From the NCBI RefSeq assembly GCF_001434115.1, contig NZ_AZDW01000024.1, positions 1-48,691 of the forward strand: DNA of 48,691 nt. The letters run 5' to 3'. This DNA is from Levilactobacillus zymae DSM 19395. Its GTDB lineage: Bacteria; Bacillota; Bacilli; Lactobacillales; Lactobacillaceae. The notes below the pieces were generated by a model. The model saw nothing but the letters and a program-made list of their open reading frames with translations, was not told where the DNA came from and did not search any database. Positions 44,701-48,691 of this stretch are shown one piece after another (the stretch's first letter is position 1; each line of letters starts with the position of its first letter). Made by a program: the position numbers and the translations under genes.

Positions 44701-45496
44701 TCAGCTGACCGTCACGCCGGTCGACGATGCCGCCTTGCAGCAAGTCATGGCCTTTCAGTATCCGCACCAGGCGGCGACCGTGACCACGGCCTACCAATCC
44801 GTTTCGGAAGCCAAACGGCTCTTCGAGGAACCCGACAGGGCGCTGATGGCGGAAAGCCAAACTACGCCCACGGGCCAAGCCGGTCGGCGGTACGTAAGTC
44901 ACGACTTTGCCCGGCCCGAATTCCTGCAGACCGTGCGGGCGCCCTTACCGACCGAAATCGGGACGGCGACCCACTTGGTTTTGCAGCAATTAGACGTCAC
45001 GACGCTTCCCACGGTGGAACGGATTCAGGCGTTGATTGATCGACTGGTCGCCGGTAAGGTCTTAACGGCCGAGGTGGCACAGCGGATCGACCCTCAGGCG
45101 ATTCTGCAATTCTACGCCACGCCGGTGGGGCAGGCGATTCTGGCGCATCCCGATCAACTCCACAGAGAAGTGCCGTTCTCGTTATTGATGCCGGCCAAAA
45201 GCTTGTTCCGCGACTTTCAGGAACGGGAGTCGCAGGTCCTGGTCCACGGGATCGTCGATGGTTATTTGACGACCCCCGACGGTTTGATCCTGTTTGACTA
45301 CAAGACCGACCACGTCAACAGCCGCGACCAGCAGGCCGGCGTGGCCAAGTTGGTCGACCGGTACGCTGGTCAGGTCAACCTGTACGCCCTCGCGCTCCAA
45401 CAGATGACCGGACAACCGATTTTGCACCAATACCTGTATCTCTTAGAGATTGGTAAATTGGTGGCGGTCGCCCCGAAACCCTTACAAACCGACTAA
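41723..45496 (+). CDS. rexA: ATP-dependent helicase/nuclease subunit A (RexA/AddA)
   Basis: This is a 1257-residue UvrD/RecB-type helicase with a C-terminal nuclease domain. Walker A SASAGSGKT is near residue 26, motif II DEYQDTN near 406, and motif VI LYVALTRAEARL near 875. The nuclease signature GIVDGYLTTPDG... LFDYKTD is near 1175-1195. It unwinds and degrades DNA ends and loads recombination. ATG 41723 lies inside the end of rexB with GGGGGA upstream. A strong terminator follows. Length is normal for the family. Confidence 0.95.
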   Translation: MSSHFQFTPSQDQAIHQEGTDLLVSASAGSGKTRVLVQRVIERLKGGTGIDHILIVTFTKAAAAEMRDRIQTALRQELAATQGNSQRQQFYLRQLNLLPVADISTLDAFCLRVLQRYYYVIDYDPVFRLLADNTESSLLRDEVWTDLREQLYADDQDGQFARLTENFSGDRNDDGLTELVQRVYTFADAAPDPKAWLAALPQAYQLETDQLTASRFYQTQLQPLLADQFKQIRADLASAQEMAENVGLVKPADHLADLCEAWDQLIAELANSQWNDLRDRVQSFKWGRMPPVGKTDENRPVLDDLKKTYYDPARKQWKTLLETYFLQNETDVRATMQASKELVTELARVVSAYRDAYLQEKFRRHVLDFADVEHAALEILSQDTPDSQHVRDQMRDQYAEIMVDEYQDTNSLQEAILTAIAQPAPTGNRFMVGDVKQSIYRFRQADPTLFMDKADRYATDAQAGRTITLAENFRSMENVDDFTNLVFKQLMNRELGEVAYTGDALLKFGATYYPADVQSTAELLVYLSDEPTSADDGEAMDATFQVDDKHQGEVLLTGKKIQELIAAKTPIYDRDAKVTRPIEYRDITLLTPTRTNNLIITDELRRLDIPVVVNDAQNYFKTTEIQIMMALLRIIDNPYQDIPLAAVLRSPIVGLNENELALLRINQRTGDYFQAVLHFQQTYNDHQSSDMQATVYRKISHFLEQLREFRDIAQQNQLVTLIWRIYQETGFLDYVGGMPAGAQRQANLHALYERAQTYEHSSFKGLFQFVRFVERLQERDDDLASANVQTATNAVSVMTIHGSKGLEFPVVFLMDASRQFNRQDQQGNYVLSGKDGIGIDYLNTRTRVKTPSLQKLLTAQAISRASLAEEMRKLYVALTRAEARLYIVGSAKSREQALTTWSQAFQSEDLVLPATMREKSTVANYLDWVGMCLIRTPQAQKQDWQEDHAAISPLAGDPTHFGVTFATAADLAPSEPVATTQMDWLDQAQAAADQLTVTPVDDAALQQVMAFQYPHQAATVTTAYQSVSEAKRLFEEPDRALMAESQTTPTGQAGRRYVSHDFARPEFLQTVRAPLPTEIGTATHLVLQQLDVTTLPTVERIQALIDRLVAGKVLTAEVAQRIDPQAILQFYATPVGQAILAHPDQLHREVPFSLLMPAKSLFRDFQERESQVLVHGIVDGYLTTPDGLILFDYKTDHVNSRDQQAGVAKLVDRYAGQVNLYALALQQMTGQPILHQYLYLLEIGKLVAVAPKPLQTD

Positions 45497-45510
45497 TAGT
45501 AAATAATCTA

Positions 45511-45552
45511 AAGGCGATTTTCCCCTGATAACGGGTGGAAAATCGCCTTTTT
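45511..45552 (+). terminator. Terminator of rexBA
   Basis: AAGGCGATTTTCC (45511-45523) pairs with GGAAAATCGCCTT (45537-45549) and five T in total end the stem. Confidence 0.88.
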
Positions 45553-46036
45553 GAATCCAGCTAGACAGGTGATCAAAGTCAATTTGTGCTGGGGATTTAC
45601 CGGCCTCTGCAGGGTGAGAACCAGGAAATATACGCAGTATTTTATGCCAAAATAGTATATTTAATTTAATTTGAGGCATGCCCGAAAGAATGTGAAATTT
45701 TAACTCATCAAAATGCGGGTGAAAAAGCAGGTCACCGGCCACATTCGCTGGCATCTATATAAAATAGTATATTTTCATCAGAAATTTTATGCGCAAAAGG
45801 ATTTGAACTAGGAACAAAAATAGTAGTTTAACTAATAAGGCAATTCCCTTAAAACGTTCGGCAGGATCACCGGGGCTTTGGCGCGTTGAAAGCGCTTCTG
45901 CTAAACTTCCTCATGTAAAGCAAGACCGGTTCACCACTTCAGCTATTATTCCACTAGACATCACTTAACCACGAGCGAACCGGAAAAGTTTTCTGTTGCG
46001 TTACCCTATCTTTTTAAAGTGAGGAGCCAATCTATC
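45553..46036 (+). promoter_or_regulatory. Long AT-rich control region of preTA
   Basis: This is nearly 500 bases without a convincing gene. It carries three copies of an AAAATAGTA-TTT motif (45649-45662, 45761-45775, 45817-45831), a cre-like TTGAAAGCGCTT (45886-45897), and CCGGTTC (45926-45932) that can pair with GAACCGG (45977-45983) in the leader. The preT ribosome site GAGGAG is at 46021-46026. An antisense frame at 45482-45754 shows no family resemblance and covers the rexA terminator. Confidence 0.5.
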
Positions 46037-47272
46037 ATGAGCAATAATTATACGAAAGAAGATTCGGGTTACACCATGACTACGGTCGCCGAAGAAGCCG
46101 CCCGTTGCCTTCTCTGTCACGATGCCCCGTGTACCAAAGCCTGCCCGGCCGGCACCGATCCAGCCCGCTTCATCCGCAGCGTGCGTTTCCGGAACATTAA
46201 GGGCGCTGCCGAAACCATTCGGGAAAACAACGCGTTAGGTGCCATCTGTGCCCGCGTTTGCCCCACCGAAAAATACTGTGAACTGGCCTGCTCCCGGAGT
46301 GGGATTGATGTGCCAATCGATATCGGTGGGATTCAACGTTACGTCACCGACTTTGAACAACAAGCCGGGATGAAGATCTTGGAAAAGGGCAAGTCTAACG
46401 GCCTGAAGATCGCCATCGTCGGGAGTGGTCCTGCCGGGTTACAATCCGCCACGACCTTACTCGAAAAGGGTTACGCGGTCGACATTTACGAAAAGAACAC
46501 CAAGCCCGGTGGTTACCTGACCTACGGGATTCCGGAATACCGGTTACCGCAAAACATCGTGGACTACGAAATCAAGCGGATCACCGATTTGGGCGCCACC
46601 TTACACCTGAACACCGCCATTGGCAGCGACATCACTATGGACCAATTGAAGGCCGATTACGATTCCGTGATCTTAGCCGTGGGGGCCAGTGAAGCCAAGA
46701 TGTTACCTATGTTTGACGACCAAGCCAACGTCGAAACGGCCGTGGACTTCTTGGCCCGCGTCAAGGACGCTAAGGGCGAAGTCACCGAACCCGATAACGT
46801 CGTCGTTGTCGGTGGTGGGGACGTGGCCATGGATGTGTCCACCACGTTGAAGCGCTTAGGCGTTAAGCACGTGACCGACATGGTCTACGAAGAATTTGCC
46901 GAATTCCGGGCTTCCAAGAAGGAACTCGCCGGGACCCAAAAGGCCGGTGTCACCATCGTCGACGGCTACGTGCCCGAATCGATGACCGGCAACGAAGTGA
47001 CCTTCAAGCACCGGAAGATCGATGCCGAAATGAAGATCAAGGCCGACAAGGTCATCTTAGCCATTGGCCAACAGGTCAACACCGACGGCTTAGGCATCAC
47101 CACCAAGCGCGGCGAAGTCCCATTCATCGGTTACCAAACCCAAGATCCGAAGGTTTACGTCACGGGCGATATCGCGCACGGCGACAAGACCGTCGTTTGG
47201 GCCGTTCGGAAGGGTAAGGAAGTTGCTGAAGAAATCGACAAGACGTTAATGGGAGGTCGCCAAAATGATTAA
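46037..47272 (+). CDS. preT: NAD-dependent dihydropyrimidine dehydrogenase subunit PreT
   Basis: This 412-residue flavoprotein subunit takes electrons from NADH for uracil/thymine reduction by PreA. The N-terminal Fe-S binding cysteines are C24, C27, C32 and C36 ([14 protein letters not shown]), with further [15 protein letters not shown]. The FAD site [14 protein letters not shown] and the nucleotide site [12 protein letters not shown] follow, as in the N-terminal half of eukaryotic DPD. ATG 46037 has GAGGAG (46021-46026) 10 bases upstream. It overlaps preA by 8 bases. Confidence 0.92.
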   Translation: MSNNYTKEDSGYTMTTVAEEAARCLLCHDAPCTKACPAGTDPARFIRSVRFRNIKGAAETIRENNALGAICARVCPTEKYCELACSRSGIDVPIDIGGIQRYVTDFEQQAGMKILEKGKSNGLKIAIVGSGPAGLQSATTLLEKGYAVDIYEKNTKPGGYLTYGIPEYRLPQNIVDYEIKRITDLGATLHLNTAIGSDITMDQLKADYDSVILAVGASEAKMLPMFDDQANVETAVDFLARVKDAKGEVTEPDNVVVVGGGDVAMDVSTTLKRLGVKHVTDMVYEEFAEFRASKKELAGTQKAGVTIVDGYVPESMTGNEVTFKHRKIDAEMKIKADKVILAIGQQVNTDGLGITTKRGEVPFIGYQTQDPKVYVTGDIAHGDKTVVWAVRKGKEVAEEIDKTLMGGRQND

Positions 47273-48533
47273 TAAAGATTTAGGAATTGACTTTCTGGGC
47301 GTGCATTTCGAAAACCCGTTCTGCCTGTCCTCCTCACCGGTTGACAACTGTTACGAAATGTGTGCCAAGGCCTTCGATGAAGGCTGGGGTGGCGTGGTCT
47401 TCAAGACCATCGGCCCGGAACACTTCAAGATCGACGAAGTGTCGCCGCGGTTTGACGAACTGACCAAGGAAGGGACCCCGTTCGTGGGATTCAAGAACAT
47501 GGAACAGATCGCCGAACATCCATTGCAAGAAAACCTGGATGATTTGACCAAGTTGAAGAAGAACTACCCGAACAAGATCGTCATCGCCTCCATCATGGGG
47601 ACCAACGAAGACGACTGGGTAGAACTGGCTCGGTTAGTCACCGAAGCCGGCGCGGACATGATCGAAATGAACCTGTCCTGCCCACAAATGACCTCGCACG
47701 CCATGGGGTCCGACGTGGGGACCAATCCAGCGTTGGTCAAGAAGTACTGTGCGGCCGTTAAGCGCGGGTCCGACCTGCCAATGATGGCCAAGATGACGCC
47801 AAACATCACCGACATGGTACCGGCTGCGAAGGCCGCCATGGATGGTGGGGCCGATGGGATTGCCACGATCAACACCGTGAAGTCCGTGGCCAACCTGGAC
47901 CTCGACAAGAAGGTCGCCTTACCAATCGTTAACGGCAAGTCTTCCATTTCCGGATTCTCCGGGAAGGCCGTCAAGCCAATCGCTCTGCGGTTCATCCAAC
48001 AACTGCGGGTCGCTGCCGGCATGGAACAATTGCCAATCTCCGGGATTGGTGGGATTGAAACCTGGGAAGACGCCGTTGAATTCATCCTCTTGGGCTCCAC
48101 GACGTTACAGGTCACGACCGCGGTCATGCAATACGGGTACCGGATCGTTGAAGACATGAAGAACGGGTTGATGCACTACATGGAAGAACAGGGTGTCGAC
48201 CACCTGTCCGACCTGGTGGGGATTGCCAACAAGAACATCCTGCCCGCCGAAGACCTGGACCGGGACTACAAGGTTTACCCGAAGATCGACTGGGACAAGT
48301 GTATCGGCTGTGGCCGGTGCTTCATCTCCTGTTTCGACGGGGCGCACCAAGCCATCACCTGGGACGAAAAGACCCGGCGGCCATCCGTCGACTACAGCAA
48401 GTGTGTCGGCTGCCAGTTGTGTAACCTGGTCTGCCCAGTGGGCGCCATCTCGACCGGGAAGATTGAGATGAAACCGGGCCGGCAAGGTAACGTTGAAGAC
48501 ATTGATATTGAATCTGTTCGTTTGACCCACTAG
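47265..48533 (+). CDS. preA: NAD-dependent dihydropyrimidine dehydrogenase subunit PreA
   Basis: This 422-residue catalytic subunit reduces uracil and thymine to the 5,6-dihydro forms. An FMN-binding TIM barrel ([51 protein letters not shown]) is followed by two 4Fe-4S motifs, [11 protein letters not shown] and [12 protein letters not shown], near residues 345-395. It closely resembles E. coli PreA by eye. GGGAGG (47251-47256) serves ATG 47265. Hydantoinase and ureidopropionase genes for the next steps are not inside the window. Known PreTA enzymes also inactivate fluoropyrimidines. Confidence 0.93.
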   Translation: MINKDLGIDFLGVHFENPFCLSSSPVDNCYEMCAKAFDEGWGGVVFKTIGPEHFKIDEVSPRFDELTKEGTPFVGFKNMEQIAEHPLQENLDDLTKLKKNYPNKIVIASIMGTNEDDWVELARLVTEAGADMIEMNLSCPQMTSHAMGSDVGTNPALVKKYCAAVKRGSDLPMMAKMTPNITDMVPAAKAAMDGGADGIATINTVKSVANLDLDKKVALPIVNGKSSISGFSGKAVKPIALRFIQQLRVAAGMEQLPISGIGGIETWEDAVEFILLGSTTLQVTTAVMQYGYRIVEDMKNGLMHYMEEQGVDHLSDLVGIANKNILPAEDLDRDYKVYPKIDWDKCIGCGRCFISCFDGAHQAITWDEKTRRPSVDYSKCVGCQLCNLVCPVGAISTGKIEMKPGRQGNVEDIDIESVRLTH

Positions 48534-48571
48534 TCAATCGACACCTAAGCAACATTGAACAAACTTATACG

Positions 48572-48615
48572 AAAGACCCGCACCGGCTAATCGCACCGGG
48601 GCGGGTCTTTTGTTT
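48572..48615 (+). terminator. Terminator of preTA
   Basis: AAAGACCCGC (48572-48581) pairs with GCGGGTCTTT (48601-48610), with an inner ACCGG/CCGG pairing and a short T-run. Confidence 0.82.
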
Positions 48616-48625
48616 GGATTGAATT

Positions 48626-48691
48626 GAGATAAAATTGGTCGCCTTCCGGCGCTCAGGGGCTGGAACGCCTGCGGGCACGATTTGAAGCCCC
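48626..48691. repeat. Edge-truncated copy of structured repeat element A
   Basis: It matches 22317-22390 in order: CCTTCCGGCGCTCAGGGGC, a short gap that is 4 bases shorter here, GCCTGCGGGCAC, and a TTYGAA-like sequence. The copy runs off the window end. Confidence 0.7.

Noticed and set aside
45482-45754. 90-codon antisense frame after rexA
   Set aside because: It covers the rexA terminator, starts in AT-rich control DNA and has no recognisable domain.

Overview
The window reads as a chromosomal segment of a GC-rich lactobacillus. The evidence is a two-subunit RexB/RexA (AddB/AddA) nuclease-helicase, pyruvate oxidase, a citrate lyase system with a SorC-type CitI-like regulator, CcpA cre sites, PurBox and LexA boxes of Firmicutes type, strong purine-rich Shine-Dalgarno sequences and many U-tailed terminators. 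The Levilactobacillus group is my best guess from gene content and GC richness, but this is an inference. No tRNA, rRNA, CRISPR array, prophage or intact insertion sequence was seen. A perfect parS site (34689-34704) suggests the origin-proximal part of the chromosome.

Layout. 0.1-4.0 kb: a YfhO-type membrane protein and pyroglutamyl peptidase. 4.0-25.1 kb: a large carboxylate-metabolism island. It holds an LDH-family dehydrogenase with Arg at the substrate-specificity position, a LysR regulator, pyruvate oxidase, a FAD-synthetase-like protein, a run of fumarase / FMN reductase / soluble fumarate reductase / DASS carboxylate transporter, citDEF plus a second LysR gene, two small genes, then on the minus strand citC-citX-citG and a malic enzyme, divergent from a SorC-family (CitI-like) regulator. 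25.1-29.8 kb: small redox and regulator genes (hydrolase; a MerR-controlled three-gene operon; a TetR/NmrA pair). 29.9-31.4 kb: four small membrane proteins of unknown function. 31.5-38 kb: purine permease, aldo/keto reductase, NAD(P)-binding protein carrying parS, a hypothetical gene, a secreted polysaccharide deacetylase, and a DapE/ArgE-type deacylase. 38.1-45.5 kb: rexBA behind a LexA-box promoter. 46.0-48.5 kb: preTA for reductive pyrimidine catabolism.

How the genes work together. Citrate lyase (CitDEF, matured by CitC, CitX and CitG) gives acetate plus oxaloacetate. Oxaloacetate can be decarboxylated to pyruvate by the malic-enzyme/CitM-type protein, and pyruvate can be oxidised to acetyl phosphate by pyruvate oxidase. 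Alternatively it could be reduced to malate, dehydrated by fumarase and reduced to succinate by the soluble fumarate reductase, with the DASS carrier exchanging dicarboxylate or citrate for succinate. The step that would be missing, malate dehydrogenase, may be supplied by the gene at 4208-5161. It looks like a lactate dehydrogenase but has the Gln-to-Arg change known to switch LDH to oxaloacetate reduction. Two short motifs recur in the control regions of this island: an AT-rich 12-mer (ATTYAAAAAATR-like) and TTGTGAA half-sites. They suggest a common regulon.

The most novel-looking material is the predicted LDH-derived malate dehydrogenase and its shared motifs, a family of structured intergenic repeats (22.3-22.9 kb and the right edge), a 77-bp-period tandem repeat at 35.3-35.5 kb, the four-gene membrane cassette, and a coding-sequence-embedded parS.
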